Shown here: piece after piece, positions 45,866-59,273 of the stretch | Numbering within the stretch: position 1 is the stretch's first letter | Layout: each line of letters begins with the position of its first letter | Assembly: GCF_026991495.1 (NCBI RefSeq) | Contig: NZ_JALXBJ010000088.1 | Location: forward strand, 33,243-97,242 | From: Thermococcus sp. | Lineage (GTDB): Archaea; Methanobacteriota_B; Thermococci; Thermococcales; Thermococcaceae | DNA: 64,000 nucleotides | Reading direction: 5' to 3' | The notes under the pieces: model-generated | Seen by the model: the letters and a program-made list of their open reading frames with translations, nothing else | Databases searched by the model: none | What the model was told of the DNA's origin: nothing | Translations under genes and position numbers: made by a program

Positions 45866-46564
45866 ATGGACAGGGTTGGAAAGGCCAAGGAGATAATTGA
45901 GAAGGCGAAGGCCGAAGACAGGTCCCTTGTTGAGCCCGAGGCGAAGGAGATACTCAAACTCTACGGAATCCCCGTCCCGGACTTCAAGGTCGCGACAAAC
46001 GAGGAAGAGGCGGTTCAGTTCTCAAGGGAGATCGGCTACCCGGTCGTTATGAAGATAGTCTCCCCGCAGATAATCCACAAGAGCGACGCCGGCGGCGTCA
46101 AGATAAACATCAAGAGCGACGAAGAGGCAAGAAAGGCCTTCAGGGAGATAATGGAGAACGCCAGGAAGTACAAGCCGGACGCAGACCTCTGGGGCGTCAT
46201 CATCTACAAGCTCCTCCCGCTCGGGAAGGAGGTCATAGTCGGCATGATCCGCGACCCGCAGTTCGGCCCGGCAGTGATGTTCGGTCTCGGTGGAATCTTC
46301 GTCGAGATCCTCAAGGACGTAAGCTTCCGCGTCGCTCCGATAACCAAGGAAGAGGCCCTTGAGATGATAAAGGAGATAAAGGCTTACCCGATTTTAGCGG
46401 GCGCGCGCGGCGAGAAGCCGGTGGATATAGAAGCCTTGGCGGACATCGTCGTCAAGGTCGGCGAGCTCGCCCTTGAGCTTCCCGAGATTAAGGAGCTCGA
46501 CATCAACCCGATATTTGCCTACGAGGACTCGGCCATAGCCGTTGACGCGAGGATGCTCCTCTGA
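45866..46564 (+). CDS. acdB: Acetyl-CoA synthetase (ADP-forming), beta subunit
   Basis: With the alpha subunit encoded elsewhere, this 232-residue ATP-grasp protein makes acetate and ATP from acetyl-CoA, ADP and phosphate, the main energy-yielding step of sugar and peptide fermentation in Thermococcales. Signatures are SLVEPEAKEILKLYGIPVP, YPVVMKIVSPQIIHKSDAGGV and MFGLGGIFVEILKDVSFRVAP. The size equals the separate beta subunit (about 232) known from Pyrococcus furiosus. The ATG at 45866 follows GGGGTGATTGCT. Which of the several Acd isoenzymes this is cannot be decided here. Confidence 0.93.
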   Translation: MDRVGKAKEIIEKAKAEDRSLVEPEAKEILKLYGIPVPDFKVATNEEEAVQFSREIGYPVVMKIVSPQIIHKSDAGGVKINIKSDEEARKAFREIMENARKYKPDADLWGVIIYKLLPLGKEVIVGMIRDPQFGPAVMFGLGGIFVEILKDVSFRVAPITKEEALEMIKEIKAYPILAGARGEKPVDIEALADIVVKVGELALELPEIKELDINPIFAYEDSAIAVDARMLL

Positions 46565-46575
46565 GCCCTCTAACC

Positions 46576-46633
46576 TTCTATTTCAGGCTCTCACTTTTTA
46601 CTCAGCCTTCTTTCCTCTAATCAACCCTTTTTC
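46576..46633 (+). terminator. T-rich intrinsic terminator of acdB
   Basis: After the acdB stop the plus strand is pyrimidine-rich with several T runs: CTATTTC, ACTTTTTAC, TTCTTTCC and CCCTTTTTCG (to about 46633). Archaeal RNA polymerase stops at such T runs without a strong hairpin. It separates acdB from the cas operon promoter. Confidence 0.5.
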
Positions 46634-46660
46634 GTGTGCCCTTCGCTACTCCGGACGGGA

Positions 46661-50028
<3,368 letters not shown>

Positions 50029-50032
50029 GCCG

Positions 50033-50659
50033 ATGATAAGGGTGAAGCTTAAGGCCTGGACTGCGTCCTTCCGCTTTCCCACTTTCCAGTCGGGATACCA
50101 GCCTACACTCCCAGTTCCACCGCCGTCCACAATTCAAGGGATACTCTCGGCTGCAAAGGGAGAACCAGTATATCTGAGCGAGCTTCCCTACGTTGGCTAC
50201 GTCTTCAAAAGCGGTGGCAGAGGAGTTGATCTTGAGAAAATATACGCCCTCGGAAAAGTCGAAACGGACATAATGAAACGTGAATTCCACTACAACGTGG
50301 AACTCTACCTGTATCTCACTGATTACTGGAAAGAACACTTCAAGAGGCCCTGCTATCAGCTCCTCCTAGGAAGGTCAAGCGACGTTGCAACAGTTGAGGA
50401 GATAAAAGCGGTTGAACTTGAGGAGAAAGAGGCCCCGCTGGGAGGCACAGTCATCCCGATAAACCTCGGTCTTCCCGGAATGATCCACTCGCTCGTCGTC
50501 GAATACGACTACTCCAGCGTTCCAAGGAGGGCAAAGCTGGTTAAGCCCTTCGTAGTTCTCCCGTTTCCAGGGACACTTGTGGAAAGAAGGAGACAAACTG
50601 CCAGGGCTCTCTATGATCCGGAGCTGGACATCGGAGTTTACCTGCACAGGTGGAGCTAA
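50033..50659 (+). CDS. cas5: Type I-B Cascade subunit Cas5
   Basis: Cas5 caps the 5' handle of the crRNA at the foot of Cascade. The 208-residue protein is a RAMP with the family start MIRVKLKAWTASFRFPTFQ, then the YQPTLPVPPPSTIQGILSAAKGE segment and RPCYQLLLGRSSDVATVEEI. I chose the ATG at 50033, preceded by GGGTGAGCCG, rather than the frame start at 49922, which lies in cas7. Its stop overlaps the start of cas3 (TAATG). Confidence 0.93.
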   Translation: MIRVKLKAWTASFRFPTFQSGYQPTLPVPPPSTIQGILSAAKGEPVYLSELPYVGYVFKSGGRGVDLEKIYALGKVETDIMKREFHYNVELYLYLTDYWKEHFKRPCYQLLLGRSSDVATVEEIKAVELEEKEAPLGGTVIPINLGLPGMIHSLVVEYDYSSVPRRAKLVKPFVVLPFPGTLVERRRQTARALYDPELDIGVYLHRWS

Positions 50660-52890
50660 TGAAGCTCTGCTACGCCAAGTTCAATCCCCACCAGTTCCTT
50701 GAGTGCCATACCCTCGATGCCATCAACGTCCTGAAAAGCTTGAAAAACTCATTTCACTGGCTCGAAGAGCTTTCTCCAAGAATCTTTGAACTTTCCTTCT
50801 ATGCAGTTCTCCTTCACGATGTCGGTAAATGTGCCTCAGGTTTTCAGAAATCAGGACTTCAGAGGAAGCGATGGGGCTACCGCCACGAGCTTCTCTCAGT
50901 CCCGTTCGTCCAGTTTTTGGACTATGGGGAGCGGGAGAAGAACATCATAGAGCTGGCGGTACTCACGCACCACAAGACCCTCGACGAGCTCGACCCTATT
51001 CTCCCGCTGGGTGGTGAGGAGCTTTCCCCGGAGTTCTACGAAAAGATAGAGGAGCTTCTGGAGAGGGCGGAATATCTGGAGCGGATGTTCATACCAAGGA
51101 TTCCGAACATGGAGGCGTACTACTTCGGCACTAAACGGCCCCCCAAGAGGTTTAAACTCCCTCTTGACTGGCGGGAAAGGCTCCGGGACTTCGACTTCCA
51201 GGCCCTGAAGGAGTGGTACGAAGAGCACACCAATAACGAAAGGCTCACCCTGACGTTTATGCGGGGTCTCTTAAACGCCTCCGATCACCTTGCTTCAGCG
51301 GGTGAAACTTCCATTGCGCTCCTTCCGGACATCGGGGAAAGACTTGAACTCAAGATTCCAATCGAAAAGCTTCGCCCTCTCCAGATAAAGGCCTCACAGC
51401 ATGTAGGAAACCTCATTTTGAGGGCTCCCACTGGCTATGGAAAAACCGAGGCTGGGCTACTATGGGCTAATAAAAACGCCTTCAGAAGTGAAGGAAAGAT
51501 AGCGAGCAGGATTTTCTACATCCTCCCCTACAAGGCAAGTATAAATGCAATGCACAGGAGACTCATAGGGCTGTTCTCAGACCCTTCATTAGTAGGAGTT
51601 CTCCATAGCTCAGCAGGTTTCTATCTTTACTCCTCTTCCTTGGAATACAGGAGACTCGGCTCCCTCTACAGAAAAATATACACCCCTCTGAAAGTCACGA
51701 CGCCGTTTCAGCTTATGAAGGCATTCTTTGGTGTCGGATTCCACGAAATGCTAAAAACGGAACTGGCAGGCTCACTCCTAATTTTTGACGAGATACACGC
51801 CTACGAACCGAACGTCCTCGGCATAATCTTGGCAATGCTTGAGGAAGTTGCCCCACTGAAGTCAAAAGTCATGGTAATGACGGCTACACTGCCGGACTTC
51901 TTGGAGGATTTAATTAAAGAAACTCTGCCCTTTGGGGAGTTAAAAGCTCCTCCCGAGGAGGCAGATCAATTCACCCGCCATAGGGTTCACGTCATTGATG
52001 GAAGCATGGACTCCATTGAAGAGCTTATTCCAGAGCTGGGGCTCTATCAGAGGGTAAAGGATACCTCAAGGTCTGCTCTCATAGCCTGTAACAGCGTTGA
52101 TAGAGCCGTTGCCACTTACAAAGCCCTCAGAGAGAACGGGTTCAGAGTCCTGCTACTTCACAGCAGGTTCACTCACGGCGACAGGGAGAGCAAGGAGAGG
52201 GCGCTCTTAGAGAGGATGACGGATTACGACTTCGTAGTTGCTACTCAAGTAGTAGAGGTCTCGCTTGACGTGAGCTTCTCAACGATACTGACGGAACCCG
52301 CCCCTCTCGATGCACTTATACAGCGCTTTGGAAGGGTGAACAGAGGGGGATGGAGTGAGGGAAAAATAGAGGACGTTTACGTCCTAACTCAGGGTTCTGA
52401 GGCCGACAGGAAGATTTACAAAGACTACCAAGTGGTAGAGGAGAGCGTCAAGATTCTAAGAGAACTCGATGGAAAGGAACTAAAGGAATCGCTTATTCCA
52501 GAACTCGTCAGCACTGCATACTCAGAAATTTCGAAGAAACTGACCGAAAAGGTTCAGGGCTACAAAAAGCTTGCAAAGGAAGTCTTTAACAGCGTGAAAC
52601 CTCTTAAGGGGGGAGAAGATGAGAGGAAATTCTATGAGATGTTCAACGGAGTAGAGGCCATTCCAAGCACCTACGCTGGTGAAGTGCTCAAGCTTCTCAA
52701 CAGGGGAATGGGAATTGAAGCATACCGCTATCTCGTCCCAATACCAATTTGGCTTTACTGGGCTGAGAAAGAGAACTTCCACAGGCTCAGCGATAAGGGC
52801 ATAGGAAAACATGTCCTCGTTGCCGAGCTTGAGTATAGCCCGGAAACAGGCCTCTCAAAGGAGCCCCTGTCTGCGGGGGACATCCTGTAA
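50659..52890 (+). CDS. cas3: CRISPR helicase-nuclease Cas3 (HD and helicase fused)
   Basis: Cas3 unwinds and degrades DNA recognised by Cascade. The 743-residue protein has an N-terminal HD nuclease (LLHDVGK, His53-Asp54; LTHHKTLDE, about 103-111; SDHLASAG, about 208-215), then an SF2 helicase with Walker A RAPTGYGKTEAG (about 255-266), DEIH (377-380), TATLPDF motif III, and motif VI QRFGRVNRGG. All the residues expected for activity are visible. The ATG at 50659 overlaps the cas5 stop. It is the last gene of the effector block before a gap with a new promoter. Confidence 0.95.
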   Translation: MKLCYAKFNPHQFLECHTLDAINVLKSLKNSFHWLEELSPRIFELSFYAVLLHDVGKCASGFQKSGLQRKRWGYRHELLSVPFVQFLDYGEREKNIIELAVLTHHKTLDELDPILPLGGEELSPEFYEKIEELLERAEYLERMFIPRIPNMEAYYFGTKRPPKRFKLPLDWRERLRDFDFQALKEWYEEHTNNERLTLTFMRGLLNASDHLASAGETSIALLPDIGERLELKIPIEKLRPLQIKASQHVGNLILRAPTGYGKTEAGLLWANKNAFRSEGKIASRIFYILPYKASINAMHRRLIGLFSDPSLVGVLHSSAGFYLYSSSLEYRRLGSLYRKIYTPLKVTTPFQLMKAFFGVGFHEMLKTELAGSLLIFDEIHAYEPNVLGIILAMLEEVAPLKSKVMVMTATLPDFLEDLIKETLPFGELKAPPEEADQFTRHRVHVIDGSMDSIEELIPELGLYQRVKDTSRSALIACNSVDRAVATYKALRENGFRVLLLHSRFTHGDRESKERALLERMTDYDFVVATQVVEVSLDVSFSTILTEPAPLDALIQRFGRVNRGGWSEGKIEDVYVLTQGSEADRKIYKDYQVVEESVKILRELDGKELKESLIPELVSTAYSEISKKLTEKVQGYKKLAKEVFNSVKPLKGGEDERKFYEMFNGVEAIPSTYAGEVLKLLNRGMGIEAYRYLVPIPIWLYWAEKENFHRLSDKGIGKHVLVAELEYSPETGLSKEPLSAGDIL

Positions 52891-52902
52891 TTATACCAAA
52901 AA

Positions 52903-52910
52903 CTATAAAA
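52903..52910 (+). promoter_or_regulatory. Internal promoter before the ATPase gene
   Basis: The 56-nt gap after cas3 is very AT-rich and contains CTATAAAA (52903-52910), with AT-rich flanks. Initiation near 52933 gives a short leader before the GGTGGAGGTGTA site and ATG at 52947. The ATPase-cas4-cas1 part can thus be expressed apart from the interference genes. Confidence 0.6.
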
Positions 52911-52946
52911 TTCACTACACTAAATACTGTTACAGGTGGAGGTGTA

Positions 52947-54053
52947 ATGAAGCCACCCTTCGTCTATGGGAGAAAAGTGGGCAGGGAGCATTTCGCAGAC
53001 AGGGAAGAGGAGCTCGAAAAGCTCAAAATAGCCATAATGGGCGGTCAGAACGTTATCATATACTCACCGAGGCGCTATGGGAAGAGTTCCCTCGTGAGCA
53101 TTGCCCTGGAGGAACTTGGGGAGAACGTGTATCCGATAGAAGTTGACTGCTCGGGAGTCCTCACCAAGAAAGAGCTCGCCGAGAGAATAAGCTCAGCGGC
53201 GATAAGGACGTGGAAAGGCCGAGTAGAGGAGTTCCTGAGGAAACTGTTTAAAACGACGACGCCCAGAATCATCATCGGAAAAAGACTCGGTGTGGAGTTC
53301 GTAGTGGGGGAGGAAAACGCCGCCTTCGAAGAGGCTCTAAAGTTACCAAAGCGCCTCGCGGAGATCACGGGGAAGAGAATCGTGGTCGTTTTCGATGAAT
53401 TCCAAGAGGTGAGTAACCTCGGAAAAGACGTTCTCCCAAAGATGCGCGCCGAGTTTCAGAAGCATAAGGAAGTAACCTACGTCTTCGTGGGGAGCAAGCA
53501 GGGGATGATGCGCGAGATATTCCAGTCTCCCAGCAGTCCCTTCTACAACTTTGGGATGCACATGGTCCTCAGGAGAATCCCGGAGGAGAAGTTCAGACCC
53601 TTCATTGAAAACAAATTCAGGGAGAGCGGGCTTGAGGTCGACAGCGAGCTGATAGATTCCGTGCTGAGGATAACCAAAGGACACCCCCACTACACGCAGA
53701 TGCTGTGCTACCGACTGTGGTTGAACGCCCTCCTCTCAAAGAAGAAAGAGATATCAGAGGGAGACCTGGAGAAGGCCCTTGAAGAGATACTCAACGAAAC
53801 CGCAGAGTTCTTTGAGGAAATGTGGGACTCCCTGACGATTAACCAGCGGAGGCTCCTCGTTGCGATAGCGCGGAACGAGAGCGACCTTTACTCAAGGGAT
53901 TTCCTTAACCGATATGGATTTGAAAGGACTTCAACGGTCCAAGCGGCGTTGAGGGCCCTTAAAGAAAAGGAGCTGATAGTGCGGGAAAACGGAAAATACC
54001 TGATAGAAAATCCCCTCTTTGAGCTTTGGATACTCAGGATAAGCGAGGGCTGA
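52947..54053 (+). CDS. Archaeal AAA/STAND-type ATPase embedded in the cas operon
   Basis: The 368-residue protein belongs to the archaeal ATPase family (PF01637-like): the entry VYGRKVGREHFADREEEL, Walker A IIYSPRRYGKSSLV (about 38-50), Walker B RIVVVFDEFQEV (about 144-155), sensor FVGSKQGMM, and a C-terminal winged helix (RRLLVAIARNESD...GFERTSTVQAALRALKEKELI). It is not one of the standard Cas proteins. It starts 56 nt after cas3 with its own promoter and ends 3 nt before cas4, so it is tied to the adaptation genes. Relatives occur scattered in archaeal genomes, often in mobile islands. A role in CRISPR adaptation or immunity signalling is inference. Confidence 0.88.
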   Translation: MKPPFVYGRKVGREHFADREEELEKLKIAIMGGQNVIIYSPRRYGKSSLVSIALEELGENVYPIEVDCSGVLTKKELAERISSAAIRTWKGRVEEFLRKLFKTTTPRIIIGKRLGVEFVVGEENAAFEEALKLPKRLAEITGKRIVVVFDEFQEVSNLGKDVLPKMRAEFQKHKEVTYVFVGSKQGMMREIFQSPSSPFYNFGMHMVLRRIPEEKFRPFIENKFRESGLEVDSELIDSVLRITKGHPHYTQMLCYRLWLNALLSKKKEISEGDLEKALEEILNETAEFFEEMWDSLTINQRRLLVAIARNESDLYSRDFLNRYGFERTSTVQAALRALKEKELIVRENGKYLIENPLFELWILRISEG

Positions 54054-54566
<513 letters not shown>

Positions 54567-54576
54567 GGTGGTGGGA

Positions 54577-55721
<1,145 letters not shown>

Positions 55722-55731
55722 GGTGACCTAA

Positions 55732-56430
55732 ATGCCCCACCCAGCCGAGATAGAGGAGTTCAACGAGAGGATACGCAGGGCGGTCTCGGGAAACCCTCCC
55801 GTCGAGCGGAGGATATGGGTGACGTCGCTCAGCCGCTGCCTCAGAAAGACGGCCCTCTCAATATACCTCAACACCTACAGCCCGTCGAAGAGCTGGGAGG
55901 CCAGGATAGGCTCAGCCCTTCACGGATGGCTCGGGGAGGTCGTGAAAGGGGCGGAGTTTGAAGTTCCGGTTGAGTACGAGCTGAGGGACGGCTGGAAGCT
56001 CGTCGGCAGGGTGGACGCCGTTAAAGGGCCCTACGTCCTTGAGTTCAAGTTCATGGGCTTCGAGAAGAAAGACCGCGACTCCCCCAGAGTAAAGAAGAAC
56101 CATGACCTCGAACACGCGGAGCCCTCAAAGGAGTGGGTGGAGCAGATAAACGCCTACATGGGCATGTTAGAGAAGGAGAGGGGCTACATTTACATCTTCG
56201 ACAGGAACGGGCTCGAATTCAGGGTCTTCGAGGTGGCCTTCGATGAGGGGCTTTTCAGGAGGTTCATAAAGCGGGCAGAGAGGGTCATAGAGGCCGTCGA
56301 GGAACTTGAGCGCGGAAGGTTTCCGACGTGGATTTCAACCGTCGGGAACAAGAAGTGGGTCTGCCGTTCCTGTCCCTTCAGGCCGATATGCGGGGCAATA
56401 GACAGGAAGTGGCTCGTCGAGGAGGAGTAA
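55732..56430 (+). CDS. Second Cas4-like nuclease (Cas4-2/Csa1-type)
   Basis: The 232-residue protein has the same design as Cas4: Cys36 (LSRCLRKT), His64 (SALHGWLGE), Asp95 (GRVDAVKG), Glu104-x-Lys106 (LEFKFMG), Gln138 (VEQINAY), and Cys211, 214 and 220 (VCRSCPFRPIC). All residues for an Fe-S exonuclease are kept. It differs from the first Cas4 in length and spacing and resembles the Csa1/Cas4-2 type. The ATG at 55732 follows GAGGTGACCTAA, 10 nt after cas1. It likely processes the other end of prespacers. Confidence 0.88.
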   Translation: MPHPAEIEEFNERIRRAVSGNPPVERRIWVTSLSRCLRKTALSIYLNTYSPSKSWEARIGSALHGWLGEVVKGAEFEVPVEYELRDGWKLVGRVDAVKGPYVLEFKFMGFEKKDRDSPRVKKNHDLEHAEPSKEWVEQINAYMGMLEKERGYIYIFDRNGLEFRVFEVAFDEGLFRRFIKRAERVIEAVEELERGRFPTWISTVGNKKWVCRSCPFRPICGAIDRKWLVEEE

Positions 56431-57168
56431 TCAGGGGAGCGTTCCTAAAAGGCCGATGAAAGTTGCAATGACGAGCGATAGGAAGATAGCCTTCAAGGCC
56501 CGCCCACCTATTCTCACCGCAGTCCTCGCGCCGAGCCACGAGCCGAGGGCAACTGGGACGAGGAGGAGCAGGCCGAGGGTGAACTCAACCGACCCACCGC
56601 GGGCATATCCAGTGAAGGCAATCAGGTTCGTGAAGAAGATTAGGAGCTTCGCGGTGGCGTTGGCCCTCAGGATATCGAGCCTGAAGAAGAGGCCCAGGGC
56701 CGTTATCGTGACGAGGGTTGAGGCCTCGCCGAGGATGGCGATGTAGAAGCCGAGAGCAAAGCCGACGGTGATCTGGGAAAGCAGACCGCTCAGGACGGGC
56801 TTTTCGGTGCCCTTCCCGCGGAGCGTGAAGTAGGAACCCATGAGGAGGAAAACAGCAACGATGAGCCCCGCAACTTTATCGGGAACCGTGAGGAGAACAG
56901 AGCTCCCGATTAGGGCCCCGGTACAGGCCGAGGCTATCAAAGCCGAGGCGAACCTCACCTCAAGAACGCCCGCCCTGAGGTATTCGAGGGAGGAGACAAG
57001 GGTTAAGCCAGCTATGACCATCTTCAGCGTCCCGACGGCGGTCTTAACGGGGAGACCGAGGAGCGTGAGGATGAAGAAGACCACTAAACTGCCCCCGCTC
57101 ATCATGGAGCCGATGAAACCGCCGAGGAAGGCGAGGCCCGTGATACCGGCAAGGAGTAGGGGGTTCAT
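56431..57168 (-). CDS. TSUP-family (TauE/SafE) membrane permease
   Basis: The 245-residue protein has about eight membrane helices with the TSUP repeats: GFIGSMMSGGSLVVFFILTLLGLPVKTAVGT in the first half and a matching GFYIAILGEASTLVTITALGLF in the second. These permeases carry sulfite, sulfoacetate or other sulfur/organic anions. It lies convergent to the second cas4 gene with no gap and upstream of cas2 on the same strand, splitting cas1 from cas2. There is no visible link with CRISPR function. Confidence 0.88.
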   Translation of the reverse strand: MNPLLLAGITGLAFLGGFIGSMMSGGSLVVFFILTLLGLPVKTAVGTLKMVIAGLTLVSSLEYLRAGVLEVRFASALIASACTGALIGSSVLLTVPDKVAGLIVAVFLLMGSYFTLRGKGTEKPVLSGLLSQITVGFALGFYIAILGEASTLVTITALGLFFRLDILRANATAKLLIFFTNLIAFTGYARGGSVEFTLGLLLLVPVALGSWLGARTAVRIGGRALKAIFLSLVIATFIGLLGTLP

Positions 57169-57191
57169 GGGGGGAGTTGGGTGAGGGGAGT

Positions 57192-57449
57192 TTAAATGAT
57201 GTCCTCAAGAGGGTTCTTCTCCACGCCGAGTACCTCCCTCTCGGGCATCGAGCGGAGTTTGTAGATGACAAGGGAGTCCTCTTCCTCGTCTGTGAGCTCT
57301 CTCAGTCCGGCTTTTATGCGCTCAAACTCGGCCCTGGTTACCTCCCCCTCAAAGACGCTGTTCTGAACCCAGTGGAGGTGTTGCCTGAGGAACTTCTTCA
57401 CCCTGTTGACCCGCTCGGCGGAGACGTCGTAGACGATGACTATGTACAT
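57192..57449 (-). CDS. cas2: CRISPR adaptation protein Cas2
   Basis: The 85-residue protein is a ferredoxin-fold dimer that positions DNA for Cas1. It has YIVIVYDVSAERVNRVKKFL with the conserved Asp8, then WVQNSVFEGEVTRAEFERI and the short C-terminal strand. The ATG at 57449 follows GGTGGTGGC, so the longer frame is false. It faces away from the array, between the TSUP gene and the CRISPR leader, on the opposite strand to cas1. Its promoter must be in the leader region. Confidence 0.94.
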   Translation of the reverse strand: MYIVIVYDVSAERVNRVKKFLRQHLHWVQNSVFEGEVTRAEFERIKAGLRELTDEEEDSLVIYKLRSMPEREVLGVEKNPLEDII

Positions 57450-57962
57450 GCCACCACCACTGGAGATAGGGCCCAGAGGTTTTAGGTCTTTCCGCATCAC
57501 GCTTAGATGGCCCCACATCCCAAAACCTCACCTATGGAGACAGCTTTCTGAAAAACTTCTCCCGTGGAGGTTCTGGAGGTCTTTAGTAACCCTCGGTTAA
57601 TATTTGATAACAAGTTACATGATCCTGGATAAAATGTAACGAAATTTTTTCAAAGTTCTGGACGGGAAGTGGGGAAGGGCGAAGTACCTGTTATCCCTGT
57701 GGAAACCGGCATATTTTTGAATTAAAGAGCTCAAATCTTGTTTCAATCGGTTTAAGCGCCTCTCTTTCCCCCGGAAGTCCCGCGCACATAAAAGAGCACT
57801 CGGGGAAGGCCCTTACGGGGTAGCTCTATCTGCCGAGCCCGGTCTTTTAGCGGGTGGAAATCCAGCTGTCTCAGGGCTTTTCCGAGGCCCCTTTGAGGAA
57901 AAGCTTATAAGATCCGAGGGTTCTTATTGTTTTGTAGGGCGAAAGGAGGAAAAAGCCGCCCT
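57450..57962 (+). promoter_or_regulatory. CRISPR leader (and divergent cas2 promoter)
   Basis: This 513-bp stretch has no gene. It is AT-rich around 57590-57660 and adjoins the first repeat. It contains a perfect inverted repeat GTTACAT (57614-57620) and ATGTAAC (57634-57640) separated by 13 nt, several TATA-like elements, and a strong promoter close to the array. Thermococcales leaders are of about this length. The left end must also hold the cas2 promoter. Confidence 0.8.
57895..57911 (+). promoter_or_regulatory. Promoter of the CRISPR array
   Basis: GAGGAAAAGCTTATAAG (57895-57911) is a BRE/TATA pair. Initiation about 25 nt on (near 57932) would be about 30 nt before the first repeat, the normal place for pre-crRNA transcription. 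Confidence 0.75.
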
Positions 57963-59191
57963 GTTGCAATAAGACTCTAAGAGAATTGAAACTGGGCTAA
58001 TTCTACTGCCTTTTTCTCTAACAGCATTGTTGCAATAAGACTCTAAGAGAATTGAAACCGAGTTAGACATCGTGATGAACAAGCTCTCGGCTCTGTTGCA
58101 ATAAGACTCTAAGAGAATTGAAACAGATGCTCCAGAAGAAGTGAACGGCGAAGTCCACATGTTGCAATAAGACTCTAAGAGAATTGAAACTTACACTATA
58201 GCTACCTTCTGGTCTACTTTTATACAGGTTGCAATAAGACTCTAAGAGAATTGAAACGCGGCTCAAACTTATCACATGCAGCTTGCCACGGCGGGTTGCA
58301 ATAAGACTCTAAGAGAATTGAAACTCATCAGAGGCTTCATCAAACTCGCACTAATCCCCGCCGTTGCAATAAGACTCTAAGAGAATTGAAACGAGAAAAA
58401 TAAGAAACGCAAGAAGCGGAAGAGCAGAGTTGCAATAAGACTCTAAGAGAATTGAAACGACGAGTTCGGCGACGCTCACGCCTTCTTCACGTGCTGTTGC
58501 AATAAGACTCTAAGAGAATTGAAACGAAGGAGCTGATGAAGACGAAGATGGCTATGGAGATGGTTGCAATAAGACTCTAAGAGAATTGAAACGAACCGAC
58601 AGAGTTTGAAATAAAAGGGAAGGGAATTCGTTGCAATAAGACTCTAAGAGAATTGAAACAGGCGTGGTTTGCTACGACCACGTGGGGCAGGAAATGTTGC
58701 AATAAGACTCTAAGAGAATTGAAACCCCTTTGGCGCCTTGACCGGGAGCTTCACTTGTGCGTTGCAATAAGACTCTAAGAGAATTGAAACAGACTACGTG
58801 CAGAAGTTCGTCGAGTTTGCACAGCAGGTTGCAATAAGACTCTAAGAGAATTGAAACCTTTGCGATACCGCTGCAATACGCTTACCTGCTGACGTTGCAA
58901 TAAGACTCTAAGAGAATTGAAACGATAAACAGTGCCCCATTCTTCGTCTGCAACGCCCTTGTTGCAATAAGACTCTAAGAGAATTGAAACCCCTTTGGCG
59001 CCTTGACCGGGAGCTTCACTTGTGCGTTGCAATAAGACTCTAAGAGAATTGAAACTCCCATTCTGCCCTTCTTCTTGATGTACTCGACAATCTGTTGCAA
59101 TAAGACTCTAAGAGAATTGAAACCTCGCTTAAGCTCTTCTGCTTCCCCTTCTTCTGCTCCTGTTGCAATAAGACTCTAAGAGAATTGAAAT
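57963..59191 (+). CRISPR. CRISPR array, 19 repeats and 18 spacers
   Basis: The 30-nt repeat begins GTTGCAATAAGACTCT and ends GAATTGAAAC. I read starts at 57963, 58029, 58095, 58161, 58228, 58295, 58363, 58429, 58496, 58563, 58630, 58696, 58761, 58828, 58894, 58961, 59026, 59094 and 59162. All copies look identical except the last, which ends T instead of C. Spacers are 35-38 nt. The spacers at 58726-58760 and 58991-59025 are identical, so there are 17 different ones. The leader is on the left, so crRNA reads on plus and carries the 5' tag ATTGAAAC. Confidence 0.99.
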
Positions 59192-59223
59192 GACACGCGT
59201 ACATCGCTGCCGATTTTTTAAAC

Positions 59224-59256
59224 GTTGCACAAGCCCCGGGCTGGAAGAATTGAAAG
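59224..59256 (+). repeat. Degenerate repeat remnant beyond the array end
   Basis: Thirty-two bases after the last repeat, a 33-nt stretch starts GTTGCA and ends AGAATTGAAAG, like the two ends of the repeat, with unrelated GC-rich sequence between. The distance is close to one spacer. It is probably a decayed repeat at the leader-distal end. Confidence 0.6.
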
Positions 59257-59273
59257 CATGAGAAAGACAAGGC

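Noticed and set aside
57780..57890. tRNA-like stretch GGGGTAGCTC in the leader
   Set aside because: No acceptor or T arm can be formed around it.
57924..59270. Minus-strand frames running through the CRISPR array with repeated VSILLESYCN/FNSLRVLLQ peptides
   Set aside because: They are translations of the repeat itself on the opposite strand, with no ribosome sites; the array explains them.
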